A program made the position numbers and the translations under genes. Shown here one piece after another: positions 52,377 to 61,285 of a DNA stretch of 64,000 nt. This DNA comes from Micromonospora sp. C95. Lineage in GTDB: Bacteria > Actinomycetota > Actinomycetes > Mycobacteriales > Micromonosporaceae. The notes beneath the pieces are model-generated. The model was not told the DNA's origin. It worked only from the letters and a program-made list of their open reading frames with translations, and did no database searches. How positions within the stretch are numbered: position 1 is the first letter of the stretch; every line of letters starts with the position of its first letter. The DNA lies in assembly GCF_018070465.1 (NCBI RefSeq), contig NZ_JAGPXT010000002.1, positions 310,001 through 374,000 of the forward strand. The letters run 5' to 3'.

Positions 52377-53138
52377 TCAGACGCGCAGCACCACCGGGCC
52401 GAGCAGTGAGTAGCGGTGCGCCTCGGACGCCGGCAGTGCGGTGTCCGTGACGATGGTGTCGACGTCCGCGACGTCGGCGAAGCGGCAGAAACTGTGCCCA
52501 CCGAACTTGGTGTGCACCCCGGCGAACACCACCCGCCGGGATACCGCCATCACCTGGGCCTTCACGGCGGCCACCGCCGGGTCGGGTGTGGTCAGCCCGT
52601 GCTTGCGGGAGATTCCGTTGGCACCGACGTAGGCCAGGTCGATGACGAAGCCGGCGAGCATCCTGGTGGCCCAGTGGTCGACGGTGGCCAGGGTGCGACC
52701 GCGGACCCGGCCGCCGAGCAGGAGCACGGTGAGGCTCGGGTACGCGGCCAGCGCCGCCGCGGTGTGCAGGGAGGCGGTGACCACCGTCAGTGGGCGGTGG
52801 GTGGGCAGCGCCTCGGCGATCAGTTGCGGGGTGTAGCCCTCGTCAACGAACACCGACTCGGCGTCACCGAGGTGTTCCACCGCCGCGGCGGCGATCCGTC
52901 GCTTCTCCACGACCATCCGGGTGGCCCGGGTCTCCAGGGTCGTCTCGAAGCGGGCCGTCTCCACCGGGTACGCCCCACCGTGGGTGCGGCGCACCAGCCC
53001 CTGCTGGGCGAGCAGGCTCAGGTCACGCCGAACGGTTTCCGGCGCCACGGCCAGGTCGGCGGCGAGCTTACGCACGTCGACGTCACCCTGACGGCGCGCC
53101 AAGCTGAGGATGTGTTGTCGGCGCTGCGTCGCGTCCAC
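52377..53138 (-). CDS. DeoR-family transcriptional regulator
   Basis: A 253-aa repressor: N-terminal winged helix (QRRQHILSLARRQGDVDVRKLAADL, VAPETVRRDLSLLAQQGLVRRTHGGA), then a sugar-phosphate-binding DeoRC domain (VFVDEGYTPQLIAEAL, ANGISRKHGLTTPD). Two GTG codons compete. The second (53138) has GGAGG 7 bases upstream, whereas the first (53144) has it only one base away, so I choose 53138. As the first gene of the polyol operon it probably controls itself and the importer. The effector is likely a polyol or its phosphate. Confidence 0.9.
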   Translation of the reverse strand: MDATQRRQHILSLARRQGDVDVRKLAADLAVAPETVRRDLSLLAQQGLVRRTHGGAYPVETARFETTLETRATRMVVEKRRIAAAAVEHLGDAESVFVDEGYTPQLIAEALPTHRPLTVVTASLHTAAALAAYPSLTVLLLGGRVRGRTLATVDHWATRMLAGFVIDLAYVGANGISRKHGLTTPDPAVAAVKAQVMAVSRRVVFAGVHTKFGGHSFCRFADVADVDTIVTDTALPASEAHRYSLLGPVVLRV

Positions 53139-53181
53139 CGGCACACCTCCGTTCGGCTCGGGTGCTTTTTTGTAACACCGA

Positions 53182-53215
53182 TGAACGGCAGGTGACCCCG
53201 GTCACCTGCCGTTCA
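53182..53215. repeat. Perfect 16-bp inverted repeat upstream of the DeoR gene
   Basis: TGAACGGCAGGTGACC (53182-53197), 2 bases, and its exact complement (53200-53215), 44 bases before the DeoR start. No T-run follows on either strand. It is placed where an operator for the regulator or a terminator for the upstream gene (stop at 53361) could lie. GAACGG recurs just before the DeoR ribosome site. Confidence 0.6.
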
Positions 53216-53246
53216 ATTGAGTGGATTTGGTGACCGGCTTGCACCG

Positions 53247-53305
53247 CCGAACGGGCAGCACATAACCGCCATACCTGACAAATCACCGCAATACGGCTGC
53301 CCGTT
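53247..53305 (-). promoter_or_regulatory. Conserved upstream element A (copy of one at 55986-56074)
   Basis: The 25-base stretch 53265-53289 (ACCGCCA, ACC, GAC and TCACCGC in fixed spacing) matches 56050-56074 at 21 positions. A 12-base CCGAACGGGCAG (53247-53258) is also shared. Here the element is enclosed by a 10-bp inverted repeat AACGGGCAGC/GCTGCCCGTT (53250-53259/53296-53305). It lies 127 bases before the DeoR start. Promoter role is inferred. Confidence 0.5.
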
Positions 53306-53360
53306 TGATGGCATGGTCTGCCCGACCGGCACCCGCGCTGCCCGCTCGGGCACCGGCCGG

Positions 53361-54110
53361 TCATCCCGGTGCGGCTCCGTTGTCGACCAGCCGGAAGCGC
53401 GTGGTCAGCACGGCGTCGCCCAACTCCTCCAGGATCAGGCCCCGGGTCGGTGAGTTCTGCAGGAAGGCCGAGTGGTTGCTGATCGCGTACGTCGGCTCGC
53501 CGGCGCGTTGTCCGCTCCGGACCACCGTGAACTGCTGCCTCGGCTCCTGCGGCGCACAGGTGGCCGCGACCACCCGCAACGGCTGGCTGCCCGACGACCG
53601 CACCTCCCAGCACACGTCGGTCGCCGCGCCGACCCGCTCGGCGGCCCGGACCAGATAGGTGTCGGAGCCCTGGGGGGTGAACACGAACAGCTGGCGGCCC
53701 TCGTCGCCGTCGACCTCGGCGAGGCGGCCGTCGGCGAGCAGGGACAGCCCGCCGCTCTGCTCGGCTGCGCGGACGACGGTCACCTGCCGCCGCCCGGACA
53801 GCAGCGGGTCGCTGCTCGACGGACCGGACGTCGCGGACGGGTCGGGGCTGGTCGACGCGGTGGCCGGGGCCGTCGTCGGGCCAGCCGGCCCGACGAGCAG
53901 GGAGTCCGGATCTCCCGATGGACGGGCCAGGACCACACCGGCACCGAGCAGACCGACGAGTACGGCAGCCAGGGTGACGGAGGCTGCCTGTCGCCGGCGG
54001 CGACGGGTGTCGCCCCGGCGGCGGATGTCGACCGCGGCCGGCACCCTGCCCTGCCGGCCGTGCCCGGCCAACGCGCGCAGGGCCTCGTCGAGATGCGGCT
54101 CTGGACCCAT
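53361..54110 (-). CDS. Membrane-anchored protein with C-terminal trefoil-like domain, linked to sigma factor
   Basis: A 249-aa protein: cytoplasmic N-terminus with HLDEALRALAGHGRQGRV, basic RRRRRQ, one transmembrane helix (VTLAAVLVGLLGAGVVLA), a Pro/Ser/Thr linker, and a C-terminal domain of about 140 residues. That domain resembles a ricin-type beta-trefoil (CAPQEPRQQFTVV) and ends ILEELGDAVLTTRFRLVD. A close paralogue lies at 54706. The ATG at 54110 overlaps the sigma-factor stop (TGATG). The position suggests an anti-sigma or sensor partner, but no zinc anti-sigma motif is present. The ligand is unknown. Confidence 0.75.
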   Translation of the reverse strand: MGPEPHLDEALRALAGHGRQGRVPAAVDIRRRGDTRRRRRQAASVTLAAVLVGLLGAGVVLARPSGDPDSLLVGPAGPTTAPATASTSPDPSATSGPSSSDPLLSGRRQVTVVRAAEQSGGLSLLADGRLAEVDGDEGRQLFVFTPQGSDTYLVRAAERVGAATDVCWEVRSSGSQPLRVVAATCAPQEPRQQFTVVRSGQRAGEPTYAISNHSAFLQNSPTRGLILEELGDAVLTTRFRLVDNGAAPG

Positions 54111-54619
54111 CACTGCCCTCCCCCGTCGGCGGTTTCGTAAGCGTCGTCGCTGAGATGCACGGCGAGGGCCCGGCGTCCCCGGGCGAGCCGCGTCTTGACG
54201 GTGTTCACGTTGGCGCCGATCTCCGATGCGATCTCGGTCACGCTGAGCCCGGCCAGGTGGTGCAGCACCACCACCCGGCGCTGCTCGGCGGAGATGCGGC
54301 GCAGCGCCGACACCACCGCCACGTGATCGACCGAGGTCGCCTCGACCTGCTGGCCGGCCGCCTCCCGCCGGTGGGCACGGAGCCGGTTCACCGTCTTGCG
54401 CCAGGCGCTCACCGCGATCCGGTAGGCGACGCGGCGGACCCACGCCTCCGGGCTGTCGCACTCCCGTACCGACGCCCAGCGGTCCCAGGCCCTGGCGTAC
54501 GCCTCCGCCACCGCATCCTCGGCCTCGGCCCGGCTGCCGATCATCGCGGACAGGTGGCCCAGTACCCGCTGCGCCGACGCCGCGTAGAAGGCGTCGAACT
54601 CCTCAGCGTCGCGTTTCAC
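54110..54619 (-). CDS. ECF-type sigma factor (SigE/sigma-70 family)
   Basis: A 169-aa sigma factor with region 2 (FDAFYAASAQRVLGHLSAMI, SRAEAEDAVAEAYARAWDRW, WVRRVAYRIAVSAWRK) and region 4 (LHHLAGLSVTEIASEIGANVNTVKTRLARGRRAL, in parts). The start is GTG at 54619 with GGTGGGAA upstream. It is coupled by one base to the anchored protein downstream. It lies 86 bases past the paralogous anchored gene, so the three may form one unit. Confidence 0.9.
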   Translation of the reverse strand: MKRDAEEFDAFYAASAQRVLGHLSAMIGSRAEAEDAVAEAYARAWDRWASVRECDSPEAWVRRVAYRIAVSAWRKTVNRLRAHRREAAGQQVEATSVDHVAVVSALRRISAEQRRVVVLHHLAGLSVTEIASEIGANVNTVKTRLARGRRALAVHLSDDAYETADGGGQ

Positions 54620-54705
54620 TCACGTTCCCACCCGTACTGTCGCTGCTGGTCGTGGCCGGCGGACGACGGACGCCCCCGGGCCGGGACCGGGGGCGTCACC
54701 GCGTC

Positions 54706-55380
54706 CTACCGTCGGGGTGCCGGTCCGGTGTCGGTGAACCGGAAGCTACTCGCCGCAGGCGCGTCCCCCAACTCCTCCATGATCAGACCGGATCGCGCGG
54801 AGTCGCGCAGGTACGCCCACCGGTTGCTGATCAGGTACTCACGGGGACCACCGTCGGCCACGGCGGTGATCTCGAATCGCTGGGCGGGGTCGTCGGTCCG
54901 GCAGGTGGCGCCGCGCACGTACAGCGGCCGGCCGTCGCCCGGGTTGCGTACCTGCCAGCAGACCGGCTGGCCGGTGCCGCCACCGTGATAGGCCTTGATG
55001 AGGAGCTGTCCCGAACCGACCGGCGTCGGCACGAACACCTGCCGACCCCGGTCGTCGTCCACCTCCGCCAACCGGCCGCCGTCGAGCAACGCCAGCCCTG
55101 ACTCGAAGGCGCCGACCCGGACGATGGTGACCCGACGCTTGCCGGACAGCAGCGGGTCCGCCGCTGCCGTGGGCGATGGCGTGGCTGTCACCGCCGCGCC
55201 CGCCGGGTCGTCACCGGGCGGTTGCGTCCGTCCCGCTGTCACCCCCGCCGGAGCGGCCACGGACGTCGCCGCCCCGCGCGCGGGCCCATCGCCGGAGGCC
55301 GAACCCATGGTGTACACCGCGACGGCGGTGCCGGTCAGCACCACCAGGCCCGCACCGGCGAGCCACCTACCCAGCGACAC
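54706..55380 (-). CDS. Membrane-anchored trefoil-like protein, paralogue of the 53361 gene
   Basis: A 224-aa protein with an N-terminal transmembrane or signal helix (LAGAGLVVLTGTAVAVY), a disordered Gly/Ala/Pro/Thr linker, and a C-terminal domain of about 145 residues. It is similar throughout to the one beside the sigma factor (shared LLSGxRxVTxVR, LLxxGRLAEVD, VCWxVR, LIxEELGDAxxxxFR). Cys residues at CWQV and ATC may pair. It lacks the cytoplasmic N-terminus of its paralogue. I use the GTG at 55380, preceded by GGGAGGAATC; the reading from 55404 includes the ribosome site. Confidence 0.72.
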   Translation of the reverse strand: MSLGRWLAGAGLVVLTGTAVAVYTMGSASGDGPARGAATSVAAPAGVTAGRTQPPGDDPAGAAVTATPSPTAAADPLLSGKRRVTIVRVGAFESGLALLDGGRLAEVDDDRGRQVFVPTPVGSGQLLIKAYHGGGTGQPVCWQVRNPGDGRPLYVRGATCRTDDPAQRFEITAVADGGPREYLISNRWAYLRDSARSGLIMEELGDAPAASSFRFTDTGPAPRR

Positions 55381-55541
55381 GATTCCTCCCGAGCTGTTCG
55401 GCACCGGGGCCAGCCGCCGGGTGGCGGGTGATCCTCGGTCGATTCAGCGGGATGACGCGCACGGGCGGCGGATGGTTTCACGGTTCGGCCGAATCTCGTG
55501 TGTCCGGCTCGACGCGACCGGCCGGGCAGCGGGACCGGCCG

Positions 55542-55955
55542 TCAGCTCAGCTTGACCAGGCGCATGCCGGTGCGGATCAGGACCACCGCGCCACCGGCGG
55601 CCATGACCAGGCCGACGCCGGGCATCAGCTGCCCCCAGGCACCGGTGCTGGCGCTGAGACTGATCAGGCGGGCCACCTGCCAGCCGACGATGACGGCGAC
55701 GACCAGCCCGGGGATCAGGCTGTGCGCGATGGCCACCTTGCGGTACGGCAGCAGGGCACCGGCGACGGCGAGGAACGCCATGCTCAGTGTCCACAGACCG
55801 GGGCCGGCCGCCCCGGAGAGTGATCCGAACGGCGTGATGACCCAGGGCAGTAGCGAGCCGACAAGCGCGAGCACGCCGCCGACGATCATGCCGAGACTGC
55901 CGGCGTGGAAGACGCGCCGGCGAACCGGGGCGGCGGTGGATGCGGTGTCGGCCAT
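55542..55955 (-). CDS. Small membrane protein with four helices, unknown function
   Basis: A 137-aa integral membrane protein with four predicted helices (LGMIVGGVLALVGSLLPWV, LWTLSMAFLAVAGALLPY, LIPGLVVAVIVGWQVARL, GVGLVMAAGGAVVLIRTGM). No family recognised with certainty. ATG start at 55955 with the conserved element B about 95 bases upstream. Gene order suggests it may be read ahead of the trefoil/sigma group, 161 bases apart. Confidence 0.72.
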   Translation of the reverse strand: MADTASTAAPVRRRVFHAGSLGMIVGGVLALVGSLLPWVITPFGSLSGAAGPGLWTLSMAFLAVAGALLPYRKVAIAHSLIPGLVVAVIVGWQVARLISLSASTGAWGQLMPGVGLVMAAGGAVVLIRTGMRLVKLS

Positions 55956-55985
55956 GTCCGGATGCTAGGCGCTGCGCGCCGTTGA

Positions 55986-56074
55986 CCGAACGGGCAGATC
56001 GGTGAGCGGTCGGGCGGGATCGGTGGGCGGATGGACCGGGCCCGATAAAACCGCCAAACCGGACGATTCACCGC
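55986..56074 (-). promoter_or_regulatory. Conserved upstream element B (copy of one at 53247-53305)
   Basis: 56050-56074 matches element A at 21 of 25 bases, and CCGAACGGGCAG at 55986-55997 is identical. Spacing between the two parts differs (53 bases here, 6 in A). It is located upstream of the small membrane protein and also within 300 bases of the divergent symporter operon. The remaining region to 56349 shows no other feature. Confidence 0.5.
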
Positions 56075-56349
56075 TCCGGTTCGGGCCGCTCGACCGTTCG
56101 CGGAGTCCAACGGACCGCTCAGCGACCCGAAGCCGCACCTGACCGGATCAACTCTTGCCTGGCCAGGCTGCGTCACGTTCGCTTCGCAGACCACAGGTGT
56201 GACCGACCGCACAGCCACGTCGAGCAGCACAGCGACGCGGGTGGGCGGGTCGGGCCACGGCACCAGCACCGCGTCACCACCAACCGGGCGCCGTGTCGCA
56301 GGCCCCTCGCCGGATCTACCGGTTCCATACCGACTAGGAGGCTCCAGAC

Positions 56350-56699
56350 ATGACCGAGGTAACCCCCGATAAGGAGACCCGTGGCGGTGAACCGCCAACG
56401 GCGGCACCACCACCGGCGTCCCCGCCGGACAACGGCTGGCGCAAGGAGTACTGGAGCCGCAACCTGCGGCTCATGGTGATTCTCCTGGCCGTCTGGTTCG
56501 TCGTCTCGTTCGGCTTCGGAATTCTGCTTGTCGAACCGCTCAACAACATCGTCATCGCCGGATTCCCGCTCGGCTTCTGGTTCGCCCAGCAGGGATCGAT
56601 CTACGTCTTTGTCGTTCTCATCTTCGTGTACGCGAAGATGATGGACCGCCTCGACAACCAGTTCGGCGTGGACGAGCAGGAGACCGAGGGGGCTGGCAA

Positions 56700-56703
<4 letters not shown>
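56350..56703 (+). CDS. Sodium:solute symporter small subunit (DUF4212 family)
   Basis: A 117-aa membrane protein with two helices (LMVILLAVWFVVSFGFGILL, GSIYVFVVLIFVYAKMM) and a Pro-rich cytoplasmic N-terminus; WRKEYWSRNLRLM and PLGFWFAQQGSI are family hallmarks. Such subunits partner VC_2705-type symporters. The ATG is preceded by AGGAGGCTCCAGAC. It overlaps the large subunit as ATGA. Confidence 0.92.
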
Positions 56704-58379
<1,676 letters not shown>

Positions 58380-58404
58380 GCCACCCCTCCCATATCGAGA
58401 AACA

Positions 58405-58446
58405 CCGGTCGCCGGCCCCACCATCGACGTTGGGGCCGGCGACCGG
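58405..58446 (+). terminator. Strong hairpin terminator after the symporter operon
   Basis: A perfect 16-bp stem (CCGGTCGCCGGCCCCA at 58405-58420 with 58431-58446) and a 10-base loop, 26 bases past the symporter stop. No T-run, but the stem strength and position fit a terminator. Confidence 0.75.
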
Positions 58447-58603
58447 CCGTTCCGGAGGACATGCGTCCGTTCAAGATCCGGCGGGATGGTGTGAGGTGTG
58501 TTACCAGTGTTGTGGGGAATCAGGTCGGCGCCGCGGGGTTGCAGCCAGATATGACCGTCGCACCACGTTCCGCCCAGTGCTCCGGCCAGCGGGAGACCTC
58601 CCG

Positions 58604-59887
58604 GTGAGCGCCGTCGAGACCGCCGCCGCACCGCCGGCCGCGCTGATGCCGGGCGACCTGATGAGCCGCCGCCAGCGCCTGCGCCTGATCCTCGTCCTCG
58701 GCTCGCTGATCGCGGTGGGCCCGCTGACCATCGACATGTACCTTCCCGCGCTGCCCTCGATCGTCGACGGCTTCGGCACCACCTCGGCGGCGGTCCAACT
58801 GACACTCACCGGCACGCTGATCGGTCTCGCCCTCGGACAACTCCTGATCGGCCCGCTCTCCGACGCCGTCGGCCGGCGGGCACCGTTGATCGCGGGCACC
58901 GCGCTGCACATCGTGGCGTCCGTGTGCTGCGCCCTCGCCCCGAACATCACCGTGCTCGGCGCGATGCGGGTGATCCAGGGCCTGGGTGCGGCGGCGGCCG
59001 CCGTCATCGCCATGGCCGTGGTCCGCGACCTGTTCAGCGGCGCGGCGTTCGCCCAACTGCTGTCCCGCCTGTTGCTGGTGATGGGCGCCGCCCCGATCCT
59101 CGCGCCGACCCTCGGCAGTGAGCTGCTGCGGTGGACGCAGTGGCGCGGGGTGTTCGCCGCCCTCGCGGTCTTCGGCGTACTGCTGCTGCTGATCGCGATG
59201 CTGGGCCTGCCGGAGACGCTGCCGCCGCTGCGACGCCAGCGCGGCGGTGTGCTGCCCACCGTCCGGCTCTACGGTTCGCTGCTGCGTGACCGCGCCTTCG
59301 TCGGGCTGGTGCTGGTGGCCGGACTCGCCATGGCGGCCCTGTTCGCCTACGTCGGCGGCTCCTCGTTCGTCCTGCAGGAGCGGTACGGGCTCGACGAGCA
59401 GCAGTTCGGGTTGGCGTTCGGTGCCGGCGCCGTCGGGTTGATCGCGGCCACCCAGGGCAACGTACGCCTGCTGCGTCGCTGGTCCCCACAGCGGATCCTG
59501 GTGGCCGCCCTGATCGTCGGCTCGGCCGCCAGCCTGGTGCTGCTCGGCCTCGCCGCGACCGGCCTCGGTGGCCTGCCGGCGCTGCTCGCGTCGCTCTGGG
59601 TGGTGCTCGCGGCGGCCGGCCTGGCGCTGCCGAACGCCCCCGCGCTGGCCCTGACCCGGCACGGCGAGGCGGCCGGCACCGCCTCCGCGCTGCTCGGCGC
59701 GGTGCAGTTCGGCGTCGGCGCGGTGGCCGCTCCGCTCGTGGGTGTGCTCGGCACCGGTGCCGTGGCGATGGCTCTGGTGATCGCCGGCGGCATGGTCGCG
59801 GCCCTCGTCGTGCTCGTCGGCGTGGTCCGCCCCGGCCGACTGGCCGTGCCGCAACCGGCGGAGGCGATGGCCGTCGCGGCACACTGA
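58604..59887 (+). CDS. Bcr/CflA-family drug efflux MFS transporter
   Basis: Twelve-helix major-facilitator antiporter of 427 aa. The start of helix 1, IAVGPLTIDMYLPALPSI, is the signature of the Bcr/CflA group (bicyclomycin, chloramphenicol efflux). LIGLALGQLLIGPLSDAVGRRAP is motif A, and MRVIQGLGAAAAAVIAMAVVRD is motif B/C. I choose the GTG at 58604 (GGGAGA upstream), as longer readings add Cys-rich non-membrane sequence. Monocistronic, after the symporter terminator. The drug is not predictable. Confidence 0.9.
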   Translation: MSAVETAAAPPAALMPGDLMSRRQRLRLILVLGSLIAVGPLTIDMYLPALPSIVDGFGTTSAAVQLTLTGTLIGLALGQLLIGPLSDAVGRRAPLIAGTALHIVASVCCALAPNITVLGAMRVIQGLGAAAAAVIAMAVVRDLFSGAAFAQLLSRLLLVMGAAPILAPTLGSELLRWTQWRGVFAALAVFGVLLLLIAMLGLPETLPPLRRQRGGVLPTVRLYGSLLRDRAFVGLVLVAGLAMAALFAYVGGSSFVLQERYGLDEQQFGLAFGAGAVGLIAATQGNVRLLRRWSPQRILVAALIVGSAASLVLLGLAATGLGGLPALLASLWVVLAAAGLALPNAPALALTRHGEAAGTASALLGAVQFGVGAVAAPLVGVLGTGAVAMALVIAGGMVAALVVLVGVVRPGRLAVPQPAEAMAVAAH

Positions 59888-59947
59888 GGAGCCCGGCACC
59901 GCCCGGCGTCGAGCCGGTGTCGGTGGGTTGCTCTACCGTGCGGCGGC

Positions 59948-61285
59948 GTGAACGCAGTCCAGACCTACCGATACCTCGCCCCCTCCACCCTCACCCAACG
60001 GTCACTCGCCCTGCAGACCAGCGGCGGTCCCACGCCGAATCCCCGCTTCTTCACCGGTTTCCTGAGCACCGGGCAGGCGGCGGCGGTGGCTCTGCTGGCC
60101 GTGGCCGAGGTGGCCCGCACCCGGTACCACCGGCCGGTCAGCCCGGCCAGTCTCGACCCGGTGGTCACCGGCAGCCGCGACCGGCTCCGCTTCGAGTCCT
60201 TCTCCGGTTGCTGCGGCGTGTACGCGCGGCTCGACGTGCTGCCCGCCGGCCTTGACGGCGACGTGTCCGAGCACGGCACCACGAACGTCGACGTGAACAC
60301 CCCACTGCGCGAGGCACTGGCCCGGGTCGGCGGCCTGGATCCGCTGCACCTGTCGGTCGGTCCGGACGACCTCACCGTCTCCACTCTGGACGGTGCGGTG
60401 GTGGAGAAGAAGGTGCCGCTGCCGGTGCGCTGGCTGCGCGGCTTCGCCGAGGTGCAGGTTCTCGCGGCCCGGTTCGAGCCGCGGGCGGAGCTGCCGGCGG
60501 CGGAGGCCGCCACGTTCCTGCGCCGACTGCCCAGGGGCGGCGACCGCTCGGTGCTCTGGGTGGTGCCCGCCGGCCGGTCTCTGCGGCTGACCTCCCGCCC
60601 CGTCGCCGGAGCGGTCTGCCTGGCCGGGGCCGGCCGGCTGGCCGCGCTGCACCCGATGCTGCGCTTCGCGAAGACCCTGCGGGTGTACGGGCCGACGGTG
60701 GCCGCCGGCACCGCTCCGGTACCGAGCGTCTGGGAGCTGGACACCGGCGCGCTGCGGCTGTCGCTGACCCTCTCCCCCGAGCCGTACCGGGGTTTCTCCG
60801 GCGAGGGAGCCGCACTCGCCGCGCTCGCCGGAGACGACGTCGTCGACGACGCCGACCTGATCTCCGCCCTGCTGTCCTGGGATCCGACAATCGACCCTGA
60901 CCGGCTGGCCGAGCAGGCCGGCATCGACGCGGGGCGGGTCCGGGGCGCGCTGGCCCAGCTCGGCACCGCCGGCCGGGTCGGCTACGACGTGGCCGACGCG
61001 GCGTACTTCCACCGGGTGATGCCGTACGACGCGGGCCGGGCCGAGCGGGACAACCCCCGGTTGGTCGGTGCCCGGGCCCTGCTCGACGCCGGGGCGGTGC
61101 AGCTCGACGGCAGGTCAGCGACGGTCCGCAGCGGCGATCAGGTGTACCGGGTCCGCCAGCTCCCGGACGGCTCGCATACCTGCACCTGCCCCTGGTGGGC
61201 GAAACACCGGGGGCAGCGCGGGCCGTGCCGACACGCCCTGGCCACCCGGATGCTGGCCAGCGAGCGGGTCGAGGAGCGGGTGTGA
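59948..61285 (+). CDS. SWIM zinc-finger protein
   Basis: A 445-aa soluble protein. The N-terminal part is a conserved actinobacterial module (YRYLAPSTLTQRSLALQTSGG, NPRFFTGFL). The middle is of unknown fold, and the C-terminus carries a SWIM finger CTCPWWAKHRGQRGPCRH (CxC...CxH, about 414-431), a predicted DNA- or protein-binding zinc site. It starts with GTG at 59948. The stop overlaps the next GTG (GTGA), so it is co-translated with the DUF6493-like protein. No enzyme motif is visible. Confidence 0.88.
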   Translation: MNAVQTYRYLAPSTLTQRSLALQTSGGPTPNPRFFTGFLSTGQAAAVALLAVAEVARTRYHRPVSPASLDPVVTGSRDRLRFESFSGCCGVYARLDVLPAGLDGDVSEHGTTNVDVNTPLREALARVGGLDPLHLSVGPDDLTVSTLDGAVVEKKVPLPVRWLRGFAEVQVLAARFEPRAELPAAEAATFLRRLPRGGDRSVLWVVPAGRSLRLTSRPVAGAVCLAGAGRLAALHPMLRFAKTLRVYGPTVAAGTAPVPSVWELDTGALRLSLTLSPEPYRGFSGEGAALAALAGDDVVDDADLISALLSWDPTIDPDRLAEQAGIDAGRVRGALAQLGTAGRVGYDVADAAYFHRVMPYDAGRAERDNPRLVGARALLDAGAVQLDGRSATVRSGDQVYRVRQLPDGSHTCTCPWWAKHRGQRGPCRHALATRMLASERVEERV

